This document shows positions 34,458 through 42,650 of a stretch of DNA of 64,000 nt, in pieces. The position numbers and the translations under genes were made by a program. The notes beneath the pieces were generated by a model. That model was not told where the DNA came from and searched no databases. It saw nothing but the letters and a program-made list of their open reading frames with translations. Each line of letters begins with the position of its first letter. Position 1 is the stretch's first letter. Source of the DNA: Anoxybacillus amylolyticus (lineage in GTDB: Bacteria; Bacillota; Bacilli; Bacillales; Anoxybacillaceae); contig NZ_CP015438.1 of NCBI RefSeq assembly GCF_001634285.1, positions 2,430,001 to 2,494,000 of the forward strand. Reading direction: 5' to 3'.

Positions 34458-35561
34458 TTAACGGCCGCGACGACGGCTTAAAATGTGATGGCCGTTTTGC
34501 AAAAACTGGCTGCGAGATTTGCGCATTTTTTCAATACGTTCTTCTGCCATCCGGTCTGCTGCTTTGTATGTTGGAATGTTGTCACGTTTTGCGATTTCAA
34601 ATACTTTTTCAATGTTGTTGTAAATTTGTTCTACTTTTTTCATCGCCCGTTCGCGGTTGTAGCCATATAGTTCGTCCGCAACGTTAATGACCCCGCCTGC
34701 ATTAATGACATAGTCCGGTGCATAGACGATGCCCATTTCATGAATGATGTCGCCATGTCGTGCTTCGCGCAGCTGGTTGTTCGCTGCCCCAGCGATTACT
34801 TTTGCTTTCAATTGCGGAATCGTTTGGTCGTTAATAATTCCGCCAAGCGCGCACGGTGCGAAAATGTCGCAGTCTACGCCGTAAATCTCATTCGGGTCGA
34901 CTGCTTTCGCGCCAAACTCTTCCACAACGCGTTGCACTGCTTCTTTGTTAATGTCGGTAACGATGAGTTTTGCTCCTTCTTCATGAAGATGGCGGCATAA
35001 GTTGTACGCAACGTTGCCAACGCCTTGCACAGCAATTGTTTTTCCTTCTAATGAATCGCTGCCGAACGCTTCTTTTGCGGCTGCTTTCATGCCGCGATAC
35101 ACGCCATACGCTGTCACTGGAGATGGATTCCCAGATGAACCGAATGCTGGTGAAATACCTGTTACGTAATCTGTTTCTTCGTAAATGATGTCCATATCTG
35201 CAACAGTTGTTCCAACGTCTTCGGCTGTAATATAGCGTCCGTTTAAACCTTGAATGAAACGACCGAATGCGCGGAACATTGCTTCGTTTTTATCTTTGCG
35301 CGGGTCGCCGATAATGACTGTTTTTCCGCCGCCAAGGTTAAGTCCTGCCGCTGCGTTTTTGTACGTCATGCCACGCGCGAGGCGGAGCGCATCTTCAATC
35401 GCTGCTTCTTCGGATTCATACATCCACATGCGGGTGCCACCTAATGCCGGTCCGAGCGTTGTATCGTGAATCGCAATAATCGCTTTTAAGCCAGATTCTT
35501 TGTCTTGGCAAAATAGTAATTGTTCATAATCATATTGTTCCATGTATTTGAAGATTTCCAT
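34458..35561 (-). CDS. bcd: Leucine dehydrogenase
   Basis: This 367-residue NAD-dependent amino acid dehydrogenase deaminates Leu, Val and Ile to keto acids for the downstream complex. The catalytic lysine is K80 in [11 protein letters not shown], with GGTRMW near residue 41 forming the substrate pocket. The Rossmann motif [11 protein letters not shown] lies near residue 180. The C-terminal tail is unusually basic (RRRGR). The order ptb-bcd-buk is conserved in Bacillus. Confidence 0.95.
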   Translation of the reverse strand: MEIFKYMEQYDYEQLLFCQDKESGLKAIIAIHDTTLGPALGGTRMWMYESEEAAIEDALRLARGMTYKNAAAGLNLGGGKTVIIGDPRKDKNEAMFRAFGRFIQGLNGRYITAEDVGTTVADMDIIYEETDYVTGISPAFGSSGNPSPVTAYGVYRGMKAAAKEAFGSDSLEGKTIAVQGVGNVAYNLCRHLHEEGAKLIVTDINKEAVQRVVEEFGAKAVDPNEIYGVDCDIFAPCALGGIINDQTIPQLKAKVIAGAANNQLREARHGDIIHEMGIVYAPDYVINAGGVINVADELYGYNRERAMKKVEQIYNNIEKVFEIAKRDNIPTYKAADRMAEERIEKMRKSRSQFLQNGHHILSRRRGR

Positions 35562-35588
35562 GTCGTTTTCCTCCCCAAGTGTCTTTAT

Positions 35589-36482
35589 TTATTTAGATGC
35601 GGAACAAACCGCAAGTGCTAGCGAATAAAGTTTGCTTTCTGCCGAGTCGGCGCGCGACGTTAATACAATCGGCGCTTTTGCCCCTGCAATGACAGCGCCC
35701 ACTTTTGCATTCGCAAAATAAACGAGTGACTTATATAAAATATTTCCTGCTTCAATGTCAGGAACAAGCAAAATATCAGCTTTTCCTGCCACTTCATTTG
35801 TTATCCCTTTATGGGCTGCTGCAAGTTCTGACACCGCGTTATCAAGCGCTAATGGACCGTTGACGATACAGCCTTTTAACTGACCTCTTTCGTTCATCAT
35901 CGTTAACGCAGCTGCATCAATTGTCGCCGCCATCGCTGGGTTGACGACTTCGACGGCCGCGAGCGGCGCAACTTTCGGCGTATCAATGCCGATTGCTTTC
36001 GCAACGGTTACTGCGTTTGCAATAATTTGCATCTTTTGGTCTAAATCTGGTGCGATATTCATCGCCGCGTCAGTAACGATCATGTAGCGGTCGTAGTTCG
36101 GGATTTCAAACACGGCGACATGCGAGAGCACATTGCCTGTTCGCAACCCATATTCTTTATGAAGAACCGCTTTTAAAATGGTAGCGGTCGGGATATTTCC
36201 TTTCATTAGTACATTCGCTTCGTTCGAGTGAACAGCTTTTACTGCAAGTTCTGCCACTTCCGCGACGGAATTCGCATGAATGATTTGAACGTTATCGTTT
36301 GTTGGGTAGTTTTTTAACAATTTGGTAATTTTGTCGCGATCTCCATATAAAAGAAAGCGACCAAACTGATGATGTAACGCCATCGTCACAGCTTCAATAA
36401 CTTCTTCGTCTTCCGCTGCCGCGACAGCTACCGTAATATCGGTAGATTGGGTTGCTTTATCTACGAGTGTTTGCAGCTTCAT
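35589..36482 (-). CDS. ptb: Phosphate butyryltransferase
   Basis: A 297-residue phosphotransacylase that converts branched acyl-CoA and phosphate to acyl phosphate for Buk. The phosphate acetyl/butyryl transferase fold shows VLMKGNIPTATILKAVL, ALTMMNERGQLKGCIVNGPLALDNA and LVPDIEAGNILYK. It is the first gene of the operon: a sigma-54 promoter lies 50-70 bases upstream of its ATG. Confidence 0.93.
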   Translation of the reverse strand: MKLQTLVDKATQSTDITVAVAAAEDEEVIEAVTMALHHQFGRFLLYGDRDKITKLLKNYPTNDNVQIIHANSVAEVAELAVKAVHSNEANVLMKGNIPTATILKAVLHKEYGLRTGNVLSHVAVFEIPNYDRYMIVTDAAMNIAPDLDQKMQIIANAVTVAKAIGIDTPKVAPLAAVEVVNPAMAATIDAAALTMMNERGQLKGCIVNGPLALDNAVSELAAAHKGITNEVAGKADILLVPDIEAGNILYKSLVYFANAKVGAVIAGAKAPIVLTSRADSAESKLYSLALAVCSASK

Positions 36483-36530
36483 GTCATCTATCCAACCCCT
36501 TTTTCTCTTTTTTTTCGATCACTATAACCT

Positions 36531-36550
36531 TAATGCAAAAAGTGTGCCAA
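36531..36550 (-). promoter_or_regulatory. Sigma-54 (SigL) promoter of the ptb-bcd-buk-lpdV-bkd operon
   Basis: On the minus strand TTGGCACACTTTTTGCATTA matches the -24/-12 consensus TTGGCAC-N5-TTGCA exactly, with GG at 36548-36547 and GC at 36536-36535. The ptb start is about 50 bases downstream. bkdR, the expected activator, is the next gene upstream. Confidence 0.92.
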
Positions 36551-36552
36551 CA

Positions 36553-36581
36553 TTTCTCGACAAACTATTTTTCTCGACAAA
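36553..36581 (-). promoter_or_regulatory. Tandem Spo0A-box-like repeats beside the sigma-54 promoter
   Basis: TTTGTCGAGAAA occurs twice on the minus strand (36564-36553 and 36581-36570), 17 bases apart and only three bases upstream of the -24 element. Each differs from the 0A box (TTTGTCGAAAA) at one position. They could be Spo0A sites or sites of another regulator; they seem too close for BkdR enhancer sites. Confidence 0.45.
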
Positions 36582-36628
36582 AAAGGCAAATACTCCGTCA
36601 TTCACACCCAGAAAATACACCCCTTATT

Positions 36629-36642
36629 TGAAAACGCTTTAT
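36629..36642. promoter_or_regulatory. Candidate cre (CcpA) site upstream of the bkd operon
   Basis: TGAAAACGCTTTAT matches TGWAARCGYTWWCW at 13 of 14 positions. It lies about 80 bases upstream of the -24 element and could mediate carbon catabolite repression. Confidence 0.5.
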
Positions 36643-36675
36643 TTTTTCTTTGCATTTTTTTGCACATCGCGCAAA

Positions 36676-38742
36676 CTATTGCATGTATGTTTTTGCAAGC
36701 CCATACTTTTCTAACTTGTAATAAAGGTTGCGAATCGAAATGTTTAATCGTTTCGCGGTTGCTGTTTTGTTGCCATGGCAGGCGCGGAGTGCAGCTTCAA
36801 TAATTTGCGCCTCATATTGTTCGAGCATTTCGTCAAGTGGACGCAAGTCCTCGCTCATTATCACCTCGTCCTTTCGATCGGGCAATATTTGCAGCGGAGG
36901 AATATGGTGAATGTCGATCCATGTTTCATTAAATTTCATAAAAATCATCGCCCGGCCTAAGACATTTTCTAACTCACGCACATTGCCTGGCCAGTCATAA
37001 GAAGAAAGGTAGTCGAGCGCTTCTTCAGTTACCCCTTCGACGTTTCTTCCGTAATCTTGATTTAGTTTATGAATTAAATGTTGGCATAGTGCCGGGATGT
37101 CTTGTTTACGCGCTCGTAATGGCGGGATATGAATCGGCATTCGATTGAGCCGATAATATAAATCTTCCCGAAATGTTCCGGCGGCAATCGCTTTTTCTAA
37201 ATGAACGTTCGTTGCCGCGATGACGCGCACGTTAATGGGAATCGGCTTTGTGCCACCGACGCGAACGATTTCCCGTTCTTGCAAAACACGCAACAATTTC
37301 GCCTGTGTATTGGCAGACAATTCGCCGATTTCGTCAAGAAAAATGCTACCGTTGTTTGCTTCTTCAAATAATCCTCTTTTCCCTCCCCGCTTGGCGCCGG
37401 AAAACGCCCCTTCTTCGTACCCGAACAATTCGCTTTCTAACAACGATTCAGAAATAGCAGCACAATTGACGCGAATAAATTTGTTGTATTTGCGATCGCT
37501 CGCGTTATGAATCGCATGGGCAAATAATTCTTTTCCCGTCCCTGATTCCCCACGCAATAAAATTGTTGCTGGCGTTTTCGCTGCTAGCTTCGCTTGTTCG
37601 ATAGCGACCATCATTTCTTCCGATGTCCCGATTATATCGGCAAACGAATATTTCGCTTCGAGCGTGCGAATAATTTGTCGCGCGCGATTTAATTCGTTCG
37701 TTAAGCGCTGAATTTCAGAGACATCATGGATAATGCCGACGCTCCCCTTTAGCGTGCCGTCTACAATAATTGGGGCGACATTAACAATGACATCACGATT
37801 TTTCGGTCCGACTTTCATGCGCACCCCCCGGACAGGTTTGCGCGTTTTTAATACTTGCATATGCATACTTTCCCCTTCGGCAATATCGGCCGTTGCCGGT
37901 TTTCCAATCACTTCTTCTTCTGACAAACCGGTAATACGCGTGTACGCAGGGTTGATTAAAATGCCGTTGCCATACTCATCCACAACCGAAATCGCTTCTT
38001 CCGATGAATGAATAATTGCCTCAAGCATCATGCGAATTTCTTTTAAATTCGTTAGCTCTTCCGCAAGCTGCATCACTTCCGTTACATCTTTAAAAACAGC
38101 TAAAGCACCGAGCAACCTCCCTGCTTCATCGGTCATCGGGATGCGCGTCGTAATAATTTTACGCCCGTTTTCTAGTGCTAGTTCTTGATGCAATTCCATT
38201 TGTCTTGTTTTTAATACGCGCGGCAGTCCGCTTGTCGGAATAATTTGCAAAATGTGCTTACCAATCGCCTCTTGCTTGTCCACTTCAATCATCGACGCCG
38301 CGCTGTCGTTCATATGAGTAATATACGCAAATTCATCGACGACAATCATGCCATCATGCGTCGAGTTAAAAATTAAATCACGCCGTGCGGTTTCACTTTT
38401 TAGTGTCGTAATTAACGTTTCTTTTTCTTCGACAAGTTCGGCGATAATATAGGCGACCTCTCCTGGAATGACGACCGTATTTTTATGCCGCTTTTGTCGA
38501 ATTTCTTCAAATACCCCTTTTTCGCCTGTGGCTTCGACGACAATGTCGATTGCATCTGTTAAAAATGGCCTCCAATCGCTGCCTGTTGGAATATTCATGG
38601 CGGCAGCTAAGGCGATCCCTAGCGCGCGAGGGTCACGGTCAATGACTGCGACGACTTCGATTGTTGCTGCTTTCTGGAAAATTTTTAGTAGTGCTGTTCC
38701 TCCTTTTCCAGCGCCTACAATTAATGCTTTTTTCATCTTCAT
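36676..38742 (-). CDS. bkdR: Sigma-54-dependent transcriptional activator BkdR
   Basis: A 688-residue enhancer-binding protein. Domains in order: a Rossmann-like N terminus ([17 protein letters not shown]), two PAS domains (about 120-230 and 240-350), an AAA+ domain (Walker A GESGTGKE near 396, Walker B FLDEIGEL, arginine-finger region) and a Fis-type helix-turn-helix at the C terminus ([24 protein letters not shown]). The sigma-54 contact loop reads GAFSGA instead of the usual GAFTGA, a conservative change. No clear ribosome binding site precedes the ATG; the 5' side is directly joined to hairpin sequences. Confidence 0.93.
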   Translation of the reverse strand: MKMKKALIVGAGKGGTALLKIFQKAATIEVVAVIDRDPRALGIALAAAMNIPTGSDWRPFLTDAIDIVVEATGEKGVFEEIRQKRHKNTVVIPGEVAYIIAELVEEKETLITTLKSETARRDLIFNSTHDGMIVVDEFAYITHMNDSAASMIEVDKQEAIGKHILQIIPTSGLPRVLKTRQMELHQELALENGRKIITTRIPMTDEAGRLLGALAVFKDVTEVMQLAEELTNLKEIRMMLEAIIHSSEEAISVVDEYGNGILINPAYTRITGLSEEEVIGKPATADIAEGESMHMQVLKTRKPVRGVRMKVGPKNRDVIVNVAPIIVDGTLKGSVGIIHDVSEIQRLTNELNRARQIIRTLEAKYSFADIIGTSEEMMVAIEQAKLAAKTPATILLRGESGTGKELFAHAIHNASDRKYNKFIRVNCAAISESLLESELFGYEEGAFSGAKRGGKRGLFEEANNGSIFLDEIGELSANTQAKLLRVLQEREIVRVGGTKPIPINVRVIAATNVHLEKAIAAGTFREDLYYRLNRMPIHIPPLRARKQDIPALCQHLIHKLNQDYGRNVEGVTEEALDYLSSYDWPGNVRELENVLGRAMIFMKFNETWIDIHHIPPLQILPDRKDEVIMSEDLRPLDEMLEQYEAQIIEAALRACHGNKTATAKRLNISIRNLYYKLEKYGLAKTYMQ

Positions 38743-38757
38743 AATCGAGCGAGGAGA

Positions 38758-38872
38758 CCCCGGCTTCTAAGCGAGAGCGAAAGTCGGGGAGGAATCGCCC
38801 GTCCTCCTTTCGATTAATGTTTGAGCTTTTTACAATCCCCTACTTTAAAAGCCTAAGGCTTTAAGTGGAGGG
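38758..38872. repeat. Hairpin cluster upstream of bkdR
   Basis: CCCCGGCTT pairs with AAGTCGGGG around TCTAAGCGAGAGCGA (38758-38789). GGAGGA/TCCTCC can pair next to it. A second hairpin, 38838-38872, joins CCCTACTTTAAAAGCC to GGCTTTAAGTGGAGGG. The first stem looks like the end hairpins of tnpB-type elements, but no transposase gene is near. These occupy the place of the bkdR leader. Confidence 0.5.
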
Positions 38873-39000
38873 TGCCCCCATCACCTTATCACCTTGCAAT
38901 TTTTTGCAGATATTTTTATCATACCGATATTTCTTGACAAATTCAATGAAACAGTTAACATTTTTCATGAAGTGATTTTTTACCGGAAAGGATTATCACT

Positions 39001-39237
39001 ATGCAACGATTAATCGCACTGATGATTTTGCTTATTCCTGGGTTTATTGCTGCATTAGGGATTAAGTGGATGCGTGATACGTTATTTGGAATTTTGCATC
39101 CACCAGTTCCGTTGCTTTGGTTGCAATTTTTGCTTGGATTTCTTTTGTTTGCACTTGGGCTAGGGTTTATTGGTGGGTTTATTTTTCATCGCGACCGAAA
39201 ACGAAATAAAGTGCAACCGCGCTTTCAAAAAAAATGA
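39001..39237 (+). CDS. yqzF: DUF2627 membrane protein, YqzF-like
   Basis: A 78-residue protein with two membrane helices (about residues 4-22 and 38-62) joined by a segment with HPPVPLLW, and a basic C-terminal tail (HRDRKRNK). This is the DUF2627/YqzF pattern, and YqzF lies next to the bkd cluster in B. subtilis too. AAAGGA precedes the ATG. Function unknown. Confidence 0.75.
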   Translation: MQRLIALMILLIPGFIAALGIKWMRDTLFGILHPPVPLLWLQFLLGFLLFALGLGFIGGFIFHRDRKRNKVQPRFQKK

Positions 39238-39270
39238 CCTGAACATAAGTTCAGGCTTTTTTTATTTGCG
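39237..39270. terminator. Bidirectional terminator between yqzF and glpQ-like genes
   Basis: CCTGAAC/GTTCAGG (39238-39255) around ATAA, followed by CTTTTTTT on the + strand and TCATTTTTTTT on the minus strand. It overlaps the last codon of the downstream gene. Confidence 0.9.
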
Positions 39271-39973
39271 TTGCTTTTTCAGGATAATCGGTAAAAATTG
39301 CGTCCACTTCGTAGCGAAACATCGTTTTCATCGCTTCTTCGCTATTAATCGTAAACGGTCGTACGTGGACATGATGAAAATGGGCGTTACGGACGAACGA
39401 TTCTGATACGGTGCGGTAGTACGGATGCAATCCGCTCGCTCCTAGCACGCGCACATATTGCCATGGCTGGTAAAGCCGTTCCATATACAAAAGCGCTGTT
39501 TCAATCATTGGGGCAAGCTGGCGACAACGAGCCATGCTATTATGGTTGAAAGAAGAAAAAATGATGCGTGGTTCCAGTCGATAATGTTTCACTAGGTCAA
39601 TTACTTTTTCTTCGAGCCGGTCATAGGTAATGAGCCCATTTTTCAATTCGATGTTCAATAATAATGAAGTGCCAGAAATCCATGCCAGTACTTCTTCTAA
39701 AAGCGGAATGCGGCACGTTGGATATTGCTCAGTAAATTTATAGCCCGCATGCAACGATTGTAAGTCACGATACGTAAAATCTTTGACCCATCCTGTACCA
39801 TCGGTCGTTCGGTCAACAGTTTCGTCATGGATGACGACAAGCGCACCGTCTTTTGTCATTTGCACGTCTAGTTCAATCCCATCTGCCCCGACGCGTTCTG
39901 CTTCATAAAAGGCAACCATCGTGTTTTCCGGATGCGTGCCGGCTGCACCGCGATGCGCAAAAATTTTTGTCAT
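39251..39973 (-). CDS. yqiK: Glycerophosphodiester phosphodiesterase family protein
   Basis: A 240-residue cytoplasmic GDPD-family enzyme; these hydrolyse glycerophosphodiesters to glycerol-3-phosphate and an alcohol. The active-site start IFAHRGAAGTHPENTMVAF gives the catalytic His near residue 7 and metal ligand Glu. GADGIELDVQMTKDGALVVIHDETVDRTTDG holds the second His and metal ligands. No signal peptide is visible, unlike secreted GlpQ. It matches B. subtilis YqiK by position. Confidence 0.9.
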   Translation of the reverse strand: MTKIFAHRGAAGTHPENTMVAFYEAERVGADGIELDVQMTKDGALVVIHDETVDRTTDGTGWVKDFTYRDLQSLHAGYKFTEQYPTCRIPLLEEVLAWISGTSLLLNIELKNGLITYDRLEEKVIDLVKHYRLEPRIIFSSFNHNSMARCRQLAPMIETALLYMERLYQPWQYVRVLGASGLHPYYRTVSESFVRNAHFHHVHVRPFTINSEEAMKTMFRYEVDAIFTDYPEKATQIKKA

Positions 39974-40060
39974 GCTTCTGCCCCTTTCCTATGCAAACGA
40001 AAACATAGTAAAATTATATGCATGTAGCGAAAAAATGTCTATCATAAAGAGGTGAACGGA

Positions 40061-40207
40061 ATGCGCCCGCATCAAATTTCGTTGGAAACAGCGCAAAAGC
40101 TGGCAAAAGCGCTCGGGATTCCGCTTGAACAAGTGATGCACATGCCGCAACATATTTTAATCCAAAAATTGATGGAACTAGAAAAAGAGAAAAAAGACGA
40201 AAGGTAG
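40061..40207 (+). CDS. YycC-like small protein
   Basis: A 48-residue protein: MRPHQISLETAQKLAKALGI, PLEQVMHMPQHILIQKL, then an acidic/basic tail. The LEQVMHMPQHIL stretch is the hallmark of the YycC family. GAGGTG lies 9 bases before the ATG, and a strong terminator follows directly. Function is unknown. It reads toward spo0A from the opposite strand. Confidence 0.7.
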   Translation: MRPHQISLETAQKLAKALGIPLEQVMHMPQHILIQKLMELEKEKKDER

Positions 40208-40228
40208 CCCGGCCGGACTACCTTTTTC
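40200..40228. terminator. Bidirectional terminator between the YycC-like gene and spo0A
   Basis: AAAGGTAG and CTACCTTT form a stem around a G+C-rich loop, followed by TTCG on + and preceded by TTTCG-rich bases on minus. It overlaps the small gene's stop and lies two bases from the spo0A stop. Confidence 0.85.
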
Positions 40229-40229
40229 G

Positions 40230-41009
40230 TTAACTTGCTTTATGCTCCAGCCGCAGTTTATCAGCGACCATCGCGATAAACTCACTGTTCGTCGGTTTCG
40301 CTTTGGAGATGCTGACGGTGTAGCCGAATAGCGACGAAATGGATTCTAAGTTGCCGCGACTCCATGCGACTTCAATGGCATGGCGAATCGCCCGTTCAAC
40401 ACGGCTAGCGGTCGTGTTATATTTTTTCGCGATATCTGGATATAATACTTTCGTAATCGATCCGAGCAGCTCAATGTCGTTATATACCATTGAAATTGCT
40501 TCACGCAAATATAAATAGCCTTTAATGTGCGCAGGCACGCCGATTTCATGAATGATGCTCGTAATGCTTGCGTCTAAATTTTTCGGTTTATTGTCGCGCA
40601 CTTGATATGTAACAGGCGCTTTTTTCACGACCGGTGCCGCTTTTCCTGCCACTTGACGAATGTGGTGGACTAGGTTTTCCATGTCAAATGGCTTTAAAAT
40701 AAAATAAGACGCGCCCAAATCGACTGCTTTTTTCGTTACATCTTCTTGCCCAAATGCTGTGAGCATAATGACGTGTGGCTGTTTTTCCCGCTTCATCCGT
40801 ATTTTTTCCAATACCGCTAAGCCGTCTAAATGCGGCATAATAATATCTAATAACAAAATATCTGGCTGCTTTTCTTCGAGCATATATAAACAGTCTTGAC
40901 CATTATATGCTACCCCGATTACTTCCATATCCGGTTGATTAGAAATATATTCCTCTAACAAATTGACTAATTCGCGGTTATCGTCCGCAATGCACACCTT
41001 AATCTTCAC
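40230..41009 (-). CDS. spo0A: Sporulation response regulator Spo0A
   Basis: The 259-residue master regulator of sporulation, phosphorylated through the Spo0F/Spo0B relay. The receiver domain has the acidic pocket D9-D10, phosphorylated D55 ([12 protein letters not shown]), and K in ILKPFD. The C-terminal DNA-binding domain, with [19 protein letters not shown] (recognition helix), begins near residue 145. The start is GTG after GAGGAGG. It is transcribed from a sigma-H promoter with 0A boxes and followed by a terminator. Confidence 0.97.
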   Translation of the reverse strand: MKIKVCIADDNRELVNLLEEYISNQPDMEVIGVAYNGQDCLYMLEEKQPDILLLDIIMPHLDGLAVLEKIRMKREKQPHVIMLTAFGQEDVTKKAVDLGASYFILKPFDMENLVHHIRQVAGKAAPVVKKAPVTYQVRDNKPKNLDASITSIIHEIGVPAHIKGYLYLREAISMVYNDIELLGSITKVLYPDIAKKYNTTASRVERAIRHAIEVAWSRGNLESISSLFGYTVSISKAKPTNSEFIAMVADKLRLEHKAS

Positions 41010-41063
41010 GTAATTTTCCTCCTCACTTCCATTTCGTTGCGCTTTTTCCTTTTATTTATACCG

Positions 41064-41090
41064 ATTCGACACAATGGCGAGAAATCCCTT
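41064..41090 (-). promoter_or_regulatory. Sigma-H promoter of spo0A
   Basis: On the minus strand AAGGGATTT (41090-41082) and GTCGAAT (41070-41064) are 11 bases apart, matching RNAGGAWWW-N11-RNNGAAT with one mismatch. The site overlaps an 0A box, as in the Ps promoter of B. subtilis spo0A. Confidence 0.75.
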
Positions 41091-41148
41091 TATTTTTCAA
41101 AGACGAAAAATCCACAAAAATCCACTTTATTCGACTAATTTGTCGAAA
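41065..41148. promoter_or_regulatory. Spo0A boxes in the spo0A promoter region
   Basis: TGTCGAA occurs at 41071-41065 (minus strand) and 41141-41147 (+ strand, as TTTGTCGAAA). A weaker AGTCGAA is at 41135-41129 (minus strand). The arrangement suggests autoregulation by phosphorylated Spo0A. Confidence 0.65.
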
Positions 41149-41227
41149 AATCTTTATATCCTTATTTTACCGAATCATACACCAAATATCTATGCAAAAA
41201 AAGAGAAAAATTGACTTTTTTCACACA

Positions 41228-41252
41228 AAAAACGAGCGTTTTCAGCTCGCTT
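41228..41252 (-). terminator. Terminator of spoIVB
   Basis: GCGAGC and GCTCGT pair around TGAAAAC on the minus strand, followed by TTTTTTG. The stem includes the spoIVB stop codon. Confidence 0.8.
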
Positions 41253-42528
41253 TTTGCGTTTGTTTATATAAATCGATGCCTGCTTCATGCAACATCCATT
41301 CAATGTGCACCCCATACCCTGACGTCGGGTCGTTCACAAAAACGTGGGTAACAGCACCGATAAGTTTTCCGTCTTGGATAATTGGGCTGCCGCTCATCCC
41401 TTGCACGATCCCTCCTGTTTTTTTCAATAAACGAGGGTCTGTAACACGAATGACTAGTCCTTTGGTGGCCGGGAATTTTTGCGGAATTGATTGAACAATT
41501 TCAATGTCAAACGCCTCAACTTTATCATTTTCGATAACCGTCAGCATTTTTGCTGGTCCTTCTTTTACTTGGGTTGATAAGGCAATTGGCATTGGTTCGT
41601 CAAATAATCCGTTTTTCATTGGTTTCGATAACGTACCGAAAATGCCAAACGGGCTATTGTTCGTAATATTACCGATTACTTCTTTATCGTCAGAAAATCT
41701 CGCCAATTTTTCACCTGGACTTCCGCTACTTCCTCTTTCAATGGAGGTTACGGTTGATTTCATAATTTGACCGTCTTGCACCACAATTGGTTTTCGTGTA
41801 TCCATATCCGAAATCACATGGCCAAGCGCTCCGTATTTTTTCGAAACTGGATCAAAAAACGTCATCGTTCCAATCCCAGCCGCGGAATCGCGAATATATA
41901 ATCCGATGCGGTAAGCATCATCTTGTTTATCTTTTAATGGAGTCAACTTTGCCGCAATTGATCGTTGATCGCGAAGAAGCTTGAGCTCTAGCGGCTTTCC
42001 TGTTTTCCCAGCTTCCTCAATAAACGGCGAGAGATCACTCATCTTTTCGATTCGTTTGCCATTGACGCTTGTAATAATATCCCCTACTTGAACGCCCGCA
42101 AGTTCGCCCGGCGATTTTTTTCCATCTTCTGTTTCCACTAGATGGTAGCCAACGACAAGAACTCCTACTGTATTCAATTTCACTCCGATGGATTGTCCAC
42201 CTGGAATGACTTTTAAGTTCGGGAGCACTTTAATATCGACTTGTTTAATCGGCACTCCTCCCATATTTAAAATCAGTTGTCCTTCATCACGCTGCTTCGC
42301 TTCAAAGGAAAGCGAATTTTCTGTTTGTGTCACATCAATCGAACGAAAAGCATCTTTCATCTCTGCATGAACTGGTAAGGCAGAAGCGAAGCTTACGTTC
42401 TCCCCCTCAAACATAACAAGTTGCTTTGGAATGTGTAAATAGTCTTTCACTGGTGTTGACATACTAAGCACAACAAATGAAACAAGGAGAAAGACCCCAA
42501 CCATTTTTCTCAACGTTTCTGTAATCAA
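41242..42528 (-). CDS. spoIVB: SpoIVB serine peptidase, pro-sigma-K signalling
   Basis: A 428-residue forespore-secreted S55 protease that starts intercompartmental pro-sigma-K activation. An N-terminal hydrophobic anchor (about residues 8-24) is followed by a PDZ domain ([20 protein letters not shown], about 142-162). The protease domain has the catalytic His in GHVISDMDT and Ser in [13 protein letters not shown] near residue 378. The frame opens with TTG, preceded by GAGGAG; the start codon is somewhat uncertain. It lies just upstream of spo0A as in B. subtilis. Confidence 0.93.
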   Translation of the reverse strand: MITETLRKMVGVFLLVSFVVLSMSTPVKDYLHIPKQLVMFEGENVSFASALPVHAEMKDAFRSIDVTQTENSLSFEAKQRDEGQLILNMGGVPIKQVDIKVLPNLKVIPGGQSIGVKLNTVGVLVVGYHLVETEDGKKSPGELAGVQVGDIITSVNGKRIEKMSDLSPFIEEAGKTGKPLELKLLRDQRSIAAKLTPLKDKQDDAYRIGLYIRDSAAGIGTMTFFDPVSKKYGALGHVISDMDTRKPIVVQDGQIMKSTVTSIERGSSGSPGEKLARFSDDKEVIGNITNNSPFGIFGTLSKPMKNGLFDEPMPIALSTQVKEGPAKMLTVIENDKVEAFDIEIVQSIPQKFPATKGLVIRVTDPRLLKKTGGIVQGMSGSPIIQDGKLIGAVTHVFVNDPTSGYGVHIEWMLHEAGIDLYKQTQKAS

Positions 42529-42613
42529 CCCTTTTCACTCTCCTCGCTCCCACCTACATTCGCGGTTACAGTTTTAATTTTGCCTTAATCGCCATAAATA
42601 TAATCGCCTCGGG

Positions 42614-42650
42614 CATAAAAAAAGCTACCCACAATGGATAGCTTTTCATC
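42614..42650 (-). terminator. Intrinsic terminator of recN
   Basis: AAAAGCTATCCA and TGGGTAGCTTTT pair around TTG on the minus strand and are followed by TTTATG. One mismatch is present. Confidence 0.88.

Noticed and set aside
42529-42613. Sigma-G/F promoter of spoIVB
   Set aside because: No pair of boxes with proper spacing could be found by eye, although such control is expected from the family.
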